Positions 7,221 to 13,257 of a stretch of DNA of 17,835 nt are shown one piece after another. How positions within the stretch are numbered: position 1 is the stretch's first letter; every line of letters starts with the position of its first letter. This stretch comes from CAZYWA01 sp964650975 [NCBI: uncultured bacterium] (GTDB taxonomy: Bacteria; JADJOY01): positions 1-17,835 of the forward strand of contig CAZYWA010000111.1 in the NCBI GenBank assembly GCA_964650975.1, written 5' to 3'. The position numbers and the translations under genes were made by a program. The notes below the pieces were generated by a model. The model searched no databases. It saw only the letters and a list, made by a program, of their open reading frames with translations, and was not told the origin of the DNA.

Positions 7221-8330
7221 ATGGAAGCCACCGCCGCAGTTCCTCAACTGGAGGCCCTCACCTCCTTGGACGAAGAACGAGCCCGACAGCTTCAAGCGAT
7301 CTTCAAGCGCCACGCCGGCGAGAAGATGCTGGTGATTCTGAGCGGGTTCCCCGACCCGGACGGCATCTCGTCCGCGCTGGCGCACCGCTACTTGGCCACC
7401 GAGCACGGGATCGAGACCACGATCCTCACGTTCCGCGACCCGAGCCACCAGGAAAACCGGGCACTGCTCAAGACCCTCGACATCGAGCTCACCCTCTACC
7501 ACGAGGATCTCGACCTCACTCCGTTCAGCTGTTACTCGCTGGTCGACTCGCAGAAGCTCAACACGCCGATCGACGACGACCTGAAGGGCAAGACCTTCAT
7601 CGCGTTCGTCGACCACCACAAGCGCACCGGCGAGGTGCCGGCCGAGTTCGTGGACGTGCGCGAGGACGTGGGCGCCACGGCTTCCATCTACGCGGCCTAC
7701 CTGCGCCAGCGGTTCCCGAAGGGGCTCGACAAGAAGGACGAGGGCCTGGTGCAGATCGCCACGTCGCTGGCGCACGGCATCCGCACCGACACGCAGAACC
7801 TGATCGAGGCCACGCGCTTCGACCTCTCGGCGGTGATGTTCCTCGACGCGGCCGTCAGCAAGGATTTGCTGCGCAAGATCAGTCGCCAGGCGCTTTCGCC
7901 GGAGATCATGGAGCTGATCCGTCGCGCGCTCGAGAACAAGCAGATCTACGACAACTACATGCTGAGCGACGTGGGCTTCGTACGCAGCGAGGATCGCGAC
8001 GGCATCCCGCAGGCCGCCGACTTCCTGCTACGTCGCGGCGGCACCGACACGGTGCTGGTGTTCGGCATCGTCGACGGCAAGAACATCGACGGCTCGTTGC
8101 GCACCTCGAGCGAAGTCGTGGATCCGGACGCGTTCCTCAAGAAGACCTTCGGCATGGACGAGTCGACCGGCCGCTACTACGGCGGCGGCAACCTGAAGGA
8201 CAAGGGCGGCTTCCAGATCCCGCTCGGCTACCTCGCGACCCATCCCGATCGCGAGCTCACCTGCCGGCTCGCCCGCGAGCTGGTGAGCAAGCGCTTCCGC
8301 GAAGCGATCGGCAAGGCCAGCGAAGGCTGA
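7221..8330 (+). CDS. DHH/DHHA1-family phosphoesterase (NrnA-like)
   Basis: The 369-aa product contains the DHH-superfamily metal-binding motifs. LSGFPDPDGISSA (Asp45, Asp47) comes first, then LVDS at about 107-110, then the name-giving FVDHHKR with DHH at 131-133. GIRTDT follows further on. A C-terminal DHHA1 domain ends in the Gly-rich GGGNLKDKGGFQIP substrate-binding motif. Family members hydrolyse short oligoribonucleotides, phosphoadenosine phosphate or cyclic dinucleotide products. Which of these is used here is not visible. ATG 7221 is preferred, with GAGGAG 12 nt upstream; a GTG at 7176 would add 15 unconserved residues. No signal peptide is present, so it is cytoplasmic. The 285 bp before it holds small GC hairpins around CTGGGGATCCCAG but no clear promoter. 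Confidence 0.93.
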   Translation: MEATAAVPQLEALTSLDEERARQLQAIFKRHAGEKMLVILSGFPDPDGISSALAHRYLATEHGIETTILTFRDPSHQENRALLKTLDIELTLYHEDLDLTPFSCYSLVDSQKLNTPIDDDLKGKTFIAFVDHHKRTGEVPAEFVDVREDVGATASIYAAYLRQRFPKGLDKKDEGLVQIATSLAHGIRTDTQNLIEATRFDLSAVMFLDAAVSKDLLRKISRQALSPEIMELIRRALENKQIYDNYMLSDVGFVRSEDRDGIPQAADFLLRRGGTDTVLVFGIVDGKNIDGSLRTSSEVVDPDAFLKKTFGMDESTGRYYGGGNLKDKGGFQIPLGYLATHPDRELTCRLARELVSKRFREAIGKASEG

Positions 8331-8433
8331 GCTTCGGAGGGCGGCGGTCCCTCGCAGCCGCAGCGCTCGCTTCGCGATCCACGCCCGCGGACGCGAGAGA
8401 CCGCGTCCTTCCAACGATCGGCACGTCCGCTCG

Positions 8434-9183
8434 ATGAAACGCTACACCGCGATCCTCTGCGATCTCTTCGAGACCATCGTCACCTTCGATCGTAGTGGGC
8501 TCCCGCGCACGGTCTTCGGCGACTCGACCGTCCCCAGCACCGTTCCCGTCCTGCTGGAGATCCTGGCCGAGCGCTGGGCCCCGCTTCCCAGCGAAGCGGC
8601 CGTGCTGCGCGCCCTCATCGAGGTCTCGAACGAGGTCCAGTCCGAGCGCGAGGCGGACCTCGTCGAGCGATCGTCGCGGGTGCGTTTCGCGCGGACTCTC
8701 GAACGCCTCGGCGCGCCCGACCCGGCGCGCGAGCCCGAGTTCGTGGAGCGGCTGGTCGAGTGTCACATGGGGTTGCTCGACCGCTGCACCTTTCTTCCCG
8801 ACGGCCACGGCGCGGCGCTCGAGCGCCTCGCCGCCAATCACCGCCTGGCGCTGGTCTCGAATTTCGATCACGGCCCCACCTGCCTGCGCATCCTCGATCG
8901 CCTCGATCTGACGCGATTCTTCGAGGAAATTGTGGTGTCGGACCTGGTGGGCCTGGTGAAGCCCCACCCGGCGCTCTTCGAGCAGCCTCTTGAGCAGATG
9001 GGCATCGCGGCTGGCGACGCTCTCTTCGTGGGCGACACGCCCGGCGCCGACGTGCAAGGCGCCAAGAACGCCGGCCTCGACGTCGCGTGGATCAACGCCA
9101 AGGGAAATCCGCTTTCGGCCGAGATCCCCACGCCCGACTTCGTGATCGCGAGCTTCGCCGACTTGCCCGAACTCTTGCGGTGA
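8434..9183 (+). CDS. HAD-superfamily hydrolase, subfamily IA-like
   Basis: The 249-aa product carries all four HAD motifs. Motif I is LCDLFETIV with nucleophile Asp10; motif II is LVSNFD with Ser142. Motif III is the Lys of VKPHP (Lys176), and motif IV is FVGDTPGAD at about 198-206. A helical cap lies between motifs I and II (about 20-115), as in subfamily I. The residue two after the nucleophile is Phe12, where phosphatases normally have the general acid Asp. D-x-F variants are common in uncharacterised HAD-IA proteins, and non-Asp residues are also found there in haloacid dehalogenases. The reaction is therefore uncertain. It follows the DHH gene by 103 bp on the same strand and may be co-transcribed. 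Confidence 0.9.
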   Translation: MKRYTAILCDLFETIVTFDRSGLPRTVFGDSTVPSTVPVLLEILAERWAPLPSEAAVLRALIEVSNEVQSEREADLVERSSRVRFARTLERLGAPDPAREPEFVERLVECHMGLLDRCTFLPDGHGAALERLAANHRLALVSNFDHGPTCLRILDRLDLTRFFEEIVVSDLVGLVKPHPALFEQPLEQMGIAAGDALFVGDTPGADVQGAKNAGLDVAWINAKGNPLSAEIPTPDFVIASFADLPELLR

Positions 9184-9320
9184 ACCCTGAGCCTCCGATA
9201 GGAGACAAATCAGGGGATCACTGGGCGGCAGCAGGAAGTCGTGACCGCGTCTGTCTCGGGCGCAGTGCACACCCTCCGTGGAAAAAACGAGCGTCGCGCG
9301 TGTACCATGTCCGCGGGATC

Positions 9321-9328
9321 GGAGGTGA
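9321..9328 (+). promoter_or_regulatory. Strong ribosome binding site fixing the DUF433 start
   Basis: GGAGGTGA sits 4 nt before ATG 9333. It is a near-perfect Shine-Dalgarno sequence and makes this ATG the start rather than in-frame codons further upstream, which encode no family sequence. Confidence 0.8.
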
Positions 9329-9332
9329 GGCG

Positions 9333-9569
9333 ATGGCGCGACGTGCGGTCGTGAAGAATCCGGAAGTGATGATGGGCAAGCCGGTGATCGCGGGGACGCG
9401 GATCACGGTGGAGCTGATCCTCGAGAAGCTCGCCGCGGGCGAGAGCATCGAGCAGATCATCGCCGCGCATCCACGCTTGAGCCGGAAGAGTGTGCTGGCC
9501 GCCGTGCAGTTCGCGGCCGAGGTCTTGCGGGCCGATGTGGTGTACCCCACCGGCGGCAAGGCAGCGTGA
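9333..9569 (+). CDS. DUF433 family antitoxin-like protein
   Basis: The 78-aa product shows the DUF433 pattern. NPEVMMGKPVIAGTRITVELI at the N-terminus carries the GKPVIxGTRI signature. It is followed by LAAGESIEQIIAAHPRLS, a helix-turn-helix-like segment, and then VLAAVQFAAEVL. DUF433 proteins are small DNA-binding-like partners encoded next to DUF5615 or other PIN-like toxins and are thought to neutralise them and autoregulate. The start is set by an excellent Shine-Dalgarno. The stop overlaps the next start as GTGA, the usual antitoxin-first coupling. A possible promoter lies in the 149 bp upstream, but no box is strong enough to call. Confidence 0.92.
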   Translation: MARRAVVKNPEVMMGKPVIAGTRITVELILEKLAAGESIEQIIAAHPRLSRKSVLAAVQFAAEVLRADVVYPTGGKAA

Positions 9570-9936
9570 GGCTCGTCGCCGACGAGAGCGTGGACGGCGA
9601 GATCGTTCGAGCCCTGCGGCGCGAGGGCCATAGGGTCGAGTACGTGGCGGAGCTCGGTCCGGGTACCGGTGATACCGAGGTTCTGCACCGGGCGGAGGTC
9701 GCTCGAGCGCTGCTCATCAGGGCCGACAAGGACTTCGGCGATCTGGTGTTCCGGCAACGTCGCGCGTCGGCCGGCGTCGTACTCGTCCGGCCGGTCTCGG
9801 CGCCGAGCGGAAAGCGGCGATCGTTACGCTCGCCATCGCACGGCACGGCACGAAGATGAACCGTGCGTTCACGGTCGTCTCGAGCGGCGCCGTTCGAATC
9901 CGAAGCGGTTCTGCGACTCGTCCGCATCGGTACTGA
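9566..9936 (+). pseudogene. DUF5615 PIN-like toxin, frameshifted
   Basis: From GTG 9566 the product begins MRLVADESVDGEIVRALRRE (initiator Met). It continues with VEYVAELGPGTGDTEVLHRA, ALLIRADKDFGDLVFRQ and SAGVVLVR, matching the DUF5615 fold with its acidic PIN-like residues (Asp6 and the ADKDFG loop). After about 9790 the frame becomes Arg/Ser-rich and stops at 9859. The frame one base back instead reads GLGAERKAAIVTLAIARHG, then FTVVSSGAVRIR, which is the expected DUF5615 C-terminus, ending at TGA 9934-9936. One missing base near 9785-9795 restores a protein of about 120 aa. The predicted ribonuclease toxin may thus be inactive, leaving its antitoxin, unless this is a sequencing error. The gene is coupled to DUF433 by a GTGA overlap. 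Confidence 0.85.
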
Positions 9937-10009
9937 TACAGGCTCATGTAATGGCCACGGCACGTGAGCGGCCCCGCTGAAGCCGCCGCCTTCGTGGCGA
10001 GGGCGATCG

Positions 10010-10171
10010 GTGCGGGAACACGGCCAAGCTCTGGAAGCGGCGTGCAAGGCTGCGATGGAGCTACTGGCGGACGCGCCCGATCGCACTGAGCGCCTCGCTC
10101 GGATCGATCCCGTTCCCGAGTCCACGCGCCAGTTGCTGTGCAGGCTGGCAGAAGCCCGCCGCAGTAGCTGA
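10010..10171 (+). CDS. Possible 53-aa protein or gene remnant
   Basis: From GTG 10010 a frame of 53 codons reads VREHGQALEAACKAAMELLA, then DAPDRTERLARIDPVPESTR and QLLCRLAEARRSS. It is helix-rich, has ordinary amino-acid composition and mostly G/C third positions. The in-frame upstream stretch after a TGA at 9965 is Pro/Arg-rich and not protein-like. A neighbouring frame starting at GTG 9964 (SGPAEAAAFVARAIGA) looks more natural, so a damaged longer gene is conceivable. No ribosome binding site is evident and I recognise no family. It lies downstream of the DUF5615 gene on the same strand. Confidence 0.3.
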   Translation: MREHGQALEAACKAAMELLADAPDRTERLARIDPVPESTRQLLCRLAEARRSS

Positions 10172-10215
10172 GACATCATCGACCCCCACCGAAGTCTGAT
10201 CCTGAAGGAAAAGGG

Positions 10216-10252
10216 GCCCGGGATCGGGAGCCCCATGCTCCCGATCCCGGGC
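10216..10252 (-). terminator. Perfect 15-bp hairpin, probable minus-strand terminator
   Basis: GCCCGGGATCGGGAG (10216-10230) and CTCCCGATCCCGGGC (10238-10252) are perfect inverse complements separated by 7 nt. Read on the minus strand, the stem is followed by CCCCTTTTCC, a short U-run. The hairpin begins 22 nt after the stop of the 46-aa minus-strand ORF. On the plus strand no T-run follows, so minus orientation is preferred. The U-run is short, so termination may be only partly intrinsic. Confidence 0.65.
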
Positions 10253-10274
10253 CGGACACCAGCGGAAGAGCGGA

Positions 10275-10415
10275 TCAGGCGCTCTGCGAGGCGAGGTGGA
10301 ACTGCTGCCGCGCCGCGTACGATTGCTTCGCGGTGTCGGTGTTGGTGCGCAGCCCGATGGTGTTGAAGACGGCGCTCACGTCGGGGACGGGGTCCGTCTC
10401 TTTCCACGCGGCCAC
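10275..10415 (-). CDS. 46-aa protein of unknown function
   Basis: The minus strand encodes 46 residues from GTG 10415 to TGA 10275-10277: VAAWKETDPVPDVSAVFNTI, then GLRTNTDTAKQSYAARQQFH and LASQSA. All but two codons end in G or C, and the composition is normal and soluble rather than the Arg/Pro/Ser mix of shadow frames. An in-frame TGA lies two codons before the GTG, so the protein cannot extend further. A 15-bp hairpin follows the stop, consistent with a complete short transcription unit. No Shine-Dalgarno is seen immediately upstream. No Cys, signal peptide or membrane segment is present. I do not recognise a family. Alternatives are the C-terminal remnant of a larger gene, or a leader-controlled small protein translated from the structured upstream region. 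Confidence 0.5.
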   Translation of the reverse strand: MAAWKETDPVPDVSAVFNTIGLRTNTDTAKQSYAARQQFHLASQSA

Positions 10416-10417
10416 AG

Positions 10418-10436
10418 GTCACAGAGCGGCTGTGAC
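10418..10436. other. Hairpin, 7-bp perfect arms
   Basis: GTCACAG (10418-10424) and CTGTGAC (10430-10436) form a perfect stem with a 5-nt loop. It lies directly before the GTG of the 46-aa minus-strand ORF, so in that transcript it would place a stem next to the start codon. It is the first of a run of hairpins up to 10523. Confidence 0.5.
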
Positions 10437-10447
10437 GATATTTCCTC

Positions 10448-10464
10448 GAGGCTCTTCAAGCCTC
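10448..10464. other. Hairpin, 6-bp perfect arms
   Basis: GAGGCT (10448-10453) and AGCCTC (10459-10464) pair around the loop CTTCA. It is the second stem of the hairpin series; no T-run follows on either strand. Confidence 0.45.
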
Positions 10465-10477
10465 CGCCCCGCGTGTC

Positions 10478-10502
10478 TGCGGGGTCTTGCGAAGACCCCG
10501 CA
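10478..10502. other. Hairpin, 11-bp perfect arms, competing with the adjacent terminator stem
   Basis: TGCGGGGTCTT (10478-10488) and AAGACCCCGCA (10492-10502) form a perfect stem with a 3-nt loop. Its last four bases, 10499-10502, are also the first four bases of the terminator stem that follows. On the plus strand the two stems cannot both form completely. Confidence 0.55.
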
Positions 10503-10523
10503 CCCCAACGGGTGCGATTTTTT
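10499..10523 (+). terminator. Rho-independent terminator, plus strand
   Basis: CGCACCC (10499-10505), loop CAAC, and GGGTGCG (10510-10516) make a 7-bp perfect stem. It is followed after one A by six Ts (10518-10523). This is a textbook intrinsic terminator for plus-strand transcription, which could come from the toxin-antitoxin region or from an unannotated RNA over 10275-10500. Confidence 0.7.
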
Positions 10524-10561
10524 CGGGGCCCCACCCCCGAGTCGGCTCGCTTCGCTCACCG

Positions 10562-10587
10562 CGCGCCTGCGGCGCGTGCCCCTTTTT
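10562..10587 (+). terminator. Second terminator-like hairpin, plus strand
   Basis: CGCGCC (10562-10567), loop TGC, and GGCGCG (10571-10576) form a perfect stem. Five Ts (10583-10587) start 6 nt after it, so it is a weaker terminator than the one at 10499. It could act as a backup. It ends just before the stop codon of the minus-strand RidA gene. Confidence 0.45.
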
Positions 10588-10597
10588 CAGCAGCTTG

Positions 10598-11080
10598 CTA
10601 AAAGAGCTCGACTTCGCCCTCGATCTCGACGGGGATGTCGAATGGCAGCCCCGCCATGCCGACCGCGCTCCGCGCGTGCGCGCCTCGCTCGGGCCCGAAG
10701 ATCTCGACGATGAGCTCGGTGAAGCCGTTGATGACCGCGGGCTGCTGATGGAAACCGGGAGCGGAGTTCACCATGCCGAACACCCGCGTCCAGCTGGCGA
10801 TTCGATCCAGGTCGCCGAGCTCGCGGGCCAGGCTTCCCAGGATCGTGAGGCCCGTGAGCCGCGCCGCGGTGTGGGCCTGCTCGAGGGTGACGTCCCGTCC
10901 CACCTTGCCGAGCGGCAGCGCCAGGGAGCCGTCCGCGTTCGTGGGACCGTGGCCTGAGATCAGCGCCCGTCGGCCGACGATCCGGACCCACGGAAACGGC
11001 AGCGACACCCCGGGCGGAAGCTGCAACGGCGCTGGCACCGTGAGCCCGAGAGCCTTCATTCTCGCTTCCGTTCGCGACAT
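10598..11080 (-). CDS. RidA family protein (YjgF/YER057c/UK114)
   Basis: The 160-aa product has the long N-terminal form of the family: PPGVSLPFPWVRIVGRRALI, then SGHGPTNADG. It continues with GKVGRDVTLEQAHTAARLT, VFGMVNSAPGFHQQP, and the C-terminal ARSAVGMAGLPFDIPVEIE. Arg137 lies where the enamine/imine-binding Arg sits in RidA. Classic RidA hydrolyses reactive 2-aminoacrylate-type enamines; this longer subgroup is less well characterised, so the reaction is uncertain. ATG 11080 is chosen, with GAGAGAATGCG before it; longer in-frame starts add unconserved sequence. It is cytoplasmic and transcribed divergently from the exported peptidase gene, with 88 bp between starts. Confidence 0.92.
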   Translation of the reverse strand: MSRTEARMKALGLTVPAPLQLPPGVSLPFPWVRIVGRRALISGHGPTNADGSLALPLGKVGRDVTLEQAHTAARLTGLTILGSLARELGDLDRIASWTRVFGMVNSAPGFHQQPAVINGFTELIVEIFGPERGAHARSAVGMAGLPFDIPVEIEGEVELF

Positions 11081-11168
11081 CGCATTCTCTCGCACGAGGC
11101 GTTGCGTCCGGTGAGGCAGGATATCTCCGGCAAGAATCCCAGGGGTGGCCGGGTATGTTCGGCGAGCG

Positions 11169-12173
11169 ATGAGCCTGCCCATGATCCCGAGCCGGCCCGG
11201 ACGGGCGCCATTCGCCGTGTTGCCGGCCCTGGTGTTCGTTCTCGCGATCGCGGGTGTCGCCGCCGCCGGCGAGGACGCGGTGGATTCCACGATCGAGAGG
11301 CCGATCCACGTCGGGGAAAGCGTGGTGGTCGTCGAGCTGCCGCGCGACGGGATCGACCTTCCGCGGGATCAGCTGCTCACCTGGATCTCGAAATGCGCCC
11401 ACGCGGTCGAGCACTATTACGGCAAGTTTCCCGTGCCGCGGGTACGTCTCGTGTTCTCGCCGCACTCTGGCGAGGCCATCGGCCCGGGCCGATCGTTCGG
11501 CGAGCCCGAGCCGCGGATCGAGATCGGGATCGGCCGCGCCGCCACGCTCGACGATCTCGCCCGCGACTGGGAGCTGACCCACGAGATGGTGCACCTCGCG
11601 TTCCCGTGGATGCCTCGCGAGCATCACTGGATCGAGGAGGGAATCGCCACCTACGTCGAGCCGCTCGGGCGGCTTCAGACCGGCCAGCTCACCGAGGAAA
11701 GCGTGTGGCACGACCTGGTGACCGGGTTGCCCAAGGGACTTCCGGCGGAAGGAGACCAAGGGCTCGATCGCACCCACACCTGGGGGAGGACGTACTGGGG
11801 TGGTGCTCTTTATTGCTTGCTCGCGGACATCGAGATCCGCAAGCAAACGAACGGCAAATTCGGTTTGCGCGACGGCTTACGCGCGATCAACGCCGCCGGC
11901 GGCTCGATCGCGGTTCACTGGACGCTCGAGCGTGCACTCGAAACGGCCGACCGCGCGACCGGAGTACCGGTGCTCACCAACCTCTGGAGAAAGATGCGCC
12001 ACGAACCGATGCCGGTCGATCTCGAGGCACTCTGGAAGCGCCTGGGCGTGGTGCGGGACGGCGACCATCTTCGTTTCGACGACACCGCGCCGGATGCCAA
12101 GATCCGCCACGAGATTGACGGCGTCGAGCCGGATCACGACTCGGCGGCGGCGAGCACGAACCGGAACGAGTAG
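11169..12173 (+). CDS. Exported HExxH zinc-metallopeptidase-like protein
   Basis: The 334-aa product begins with a signal peptide: a basic start, then the hydrophobic stretch FAVLPALVFVLAIAGVAAA ending near residue 33. The zinc motif HEMVH is at 138-142. It is followed by HHWIEEGIATYVEPL at 152-166, where Glu156 or Glu157 is the probable third ligand. This is the layout of gluzincins with a 'WxxEGxA' helix, related to M1/M61-like peptidases, but the whole protein fits no family I can name. It is likely periplasmic. ATG 11169 gives the best signal peptide; GTG 11145 and ATG 11181 are alternatives, and no clear Shine-Dalgarno decides. The last 40 bp overlap the tail of the opposite-strand membrane-protein gene. 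Confidence 0.82.
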   Translation: MSLPMIPSRPGRAPFAVLPALVFVLAIAGVAAAGEDAVDSTIERPIHVGESVVVVELPRDGIDLPRDQLLTWISKCAHAVEHYYGKFPVPRVRLVFSPHSGEAIGPGRSFGEPEPRIEIGIGRAATLDDLARDWELTHEMVHLAFPWMPREHHWIEEGIATYVEPLGRLQTGQLTEESVWHDLVTGLPKGLPAEGDQGLDRTHTWGRTYWGGALYCLLADIEIRKQTNGKFGLRDGLRAINAAGGSIAVHWTLERALETADRATGVPVLTNLWRKMRHEPMPVDLEALWKRLGVVRDGDHLRFDDTAPDAKIRHEIDGVEPDHDSAAASTNRNE

Positions 12174-12832
12174 ACGCACGCGACGAGGGCGGCGGCCGGC
12201 CACAGCAGGTTGAAGCCCCAGTAGAGGACGAGCGACACCATCGAGCCGGCGGCGATGTTCGAGAAGCGGTCGACGAGCGCATTCTCGACGATGTAGAGCG
12301 TGGCGTTGTAGGCCTCGAGCGCGCCCGCGACGCCGAGCAGCAGAAAGGCGCGGATCTCGCGGCCCCGCCGCAGCAGCACCAGGCCCGCGACGGAGAGCAG
12401 GATGGCGAGCAGCCACCACAGCTCCTCGGAGATCATCCACGGGCTCACTCGGCCATAGTGAGAGTCGGCGAAGCCGTAGCCCCACCAGGCGATGAAGCGA
12501 AGCAGATTGGCCGGCGTGTGCGGTGCGGTGGTGATGGTGGAGCGGAAGAGAATGAGCGGGATCTGCCAGGTGGCGTTGAAGAAGGCAGAGATGCAGAACC
12601 AGAACACCACGAAGCCGCGTTGACGGGCGGCGGGCGGATGGTCGAGGAAGAGCGGTGCCAGGATGCACACGGCGAGCTCGGCCATCACGCACGCGGCCGA
12701 GGCGCGGGCGCTCTCGACGACGTCCCAGCCGCGCACGTAGGCACCCACCGCCCAGAACCCGAGCAATGCCGGCATCACGACGGCGATCACGATCGCGAGG
12801 CGCAGCAGCTGCCGGACGTGGCCCTCGGTCAT
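12134..12832 (-). CDS. Polytopic membrane protein, faintly EXPERA/EBP-like
   Basis: The 232-aa product has about six hydrophobic segments: near 10-32, 48-64, 73-97, 136-155, 161-180 and 198-228. A central motif WWGYGFADSHYGRVS at 116-130, followed by the acidic pair Glu136-Glu137 in a helix, recalls the W..Y..xDSRY...E pattern of emopamil-binding-protein/EXPERA sterol isomerases. Those families' first His motif is not seen, so this is only a weak resemblance. Start ATG 12832 lies 23 bp from the divergent lipoprotein start. The 3' end overlaps the convergent metallopeptidase gene by 40 bp. It is located in the inner membrane and its function is unknown. Confidence 0.8.
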   Translation of the reverse strand: MTEGHVRQLLRLAIVIAVVMPALLGFWAVGAYVRGWDVVESARASAACVMAELAVCILAPLFLDHPPAARQRGFVVFWFCISAFFNATWQIPLILFRSTITTAPHTPANLLRFIAWWGYGFADSHYGRVSPWMISEELWWLLAILLSVAGLVLLRRGREIRAFLLLGVAGALEAYNATLYIVENALVDRFSNIAAGSMVSLVLYWGFNLLWPAAALVACVYSFRFVLAAAES

Positions 12833-12845
12833 GGGTCGAGGATGC

Positions 12846-12852
12846 AGGAGGT
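12846..12852 (+). promoter_or_regulatory. Ribosome binding site for the small lipoprotein
   Basis: AGGAGGT ends 3 nt before ATG 12856. It is a strong Shine-Dalgarno that supports this start, although the spacing is short. It lies inside the 23-bp gap to the divergent membrane-protein start, so promoters for both genes must lie within coding sequence. Confidence 0.7.
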
Positions 12853-12855
12853 CGC

Positions 12856-13257
12856 ATGAGATTTCACCTTCCTCGAGGTTTTCTCGCCGCCGCCGCCGCG
12901 CTCGCGCTCGCGATCTCCGGGTGCGCGAGCGTTCGCGCGTCGCACATCCAGGGAGTGGGCAGCCCGGCCTTTCCTCCCTCCGACCCGTCGCAGATCGAGC
13001 TCCTGCACGCGCCACCCACGCGGCCGCACGTGCGCCTGGGCGAGGTGCGCGCGGAGCCGACCAGCGACAGCGTCGAGGTGGGCGAGATCGAGCAGGCGAT
13101 GCGCAAGGAAGCCGCGGCACTCGGCGCCGACGCGCTGGTGGTCGTTCACGATCGCACCCAGATCACCGGCGCCGTGGTCACGGGGCCCTGGTGGGGCCGC
13201 TCACTGCAGCCGATCGAAGGCCGCGTGGTGATCGCGGTCGCGATCAAGTACCGCTGA
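12856..13257 (+). CDS. Small lipoprotein, RcsF/DUF4156-like
   Basis: The 133-aa product has a lipoprotein signal peptide: a basic MRFHLPRG start, an Ala/Leu core, and the lipobox AISGC with Cys23. The mature part includes RPHVRLGEVRAEPTSD and then MRKEAAALGADALVVVHD, the 'lGev...lk.eAa.lGADal' pattern seen in RcsF, DUF4156 and related small envelope lipoproteins. It ends in VVIAVAIKYR. It is probably anchored in the inner or outer membrane facing the periplasm; its role is unknown. A Pro-rich linker at about 38-57 separates the lipid anchor from the domain. Its last 14 bp overlap the convergent minus-strand frame ending at 13244. Confidence 0.85.
   Translation: MRFHLPRGFLAAAAALALAISGCASVRASHIQGVGSPAFPPSDPSQIELLHAPPTRPHVRLGEVRAEPTSDSVEVGEIEQAMRKEAAALGADALVVVHDRTQITGAVVTGPWWGRSLQPIEGRVVIAVAIKYR

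Noticed and set aside
9566-9936. Programmed -1 frameshifting as explanation for the split DUF5615 gene
   Set aside because: No X-XXY-YYZ slippery heptamer is present at the frame switch, and DUF5615 genes are not known to use recoding.
9457-10422. 321-codon minus-strand frame across the toxin and small-gene region
   Set aside because: Composition dominated by Arg/Ser/Pro, and it is antisense to the well-supported DUF433/DUF5615 genes.
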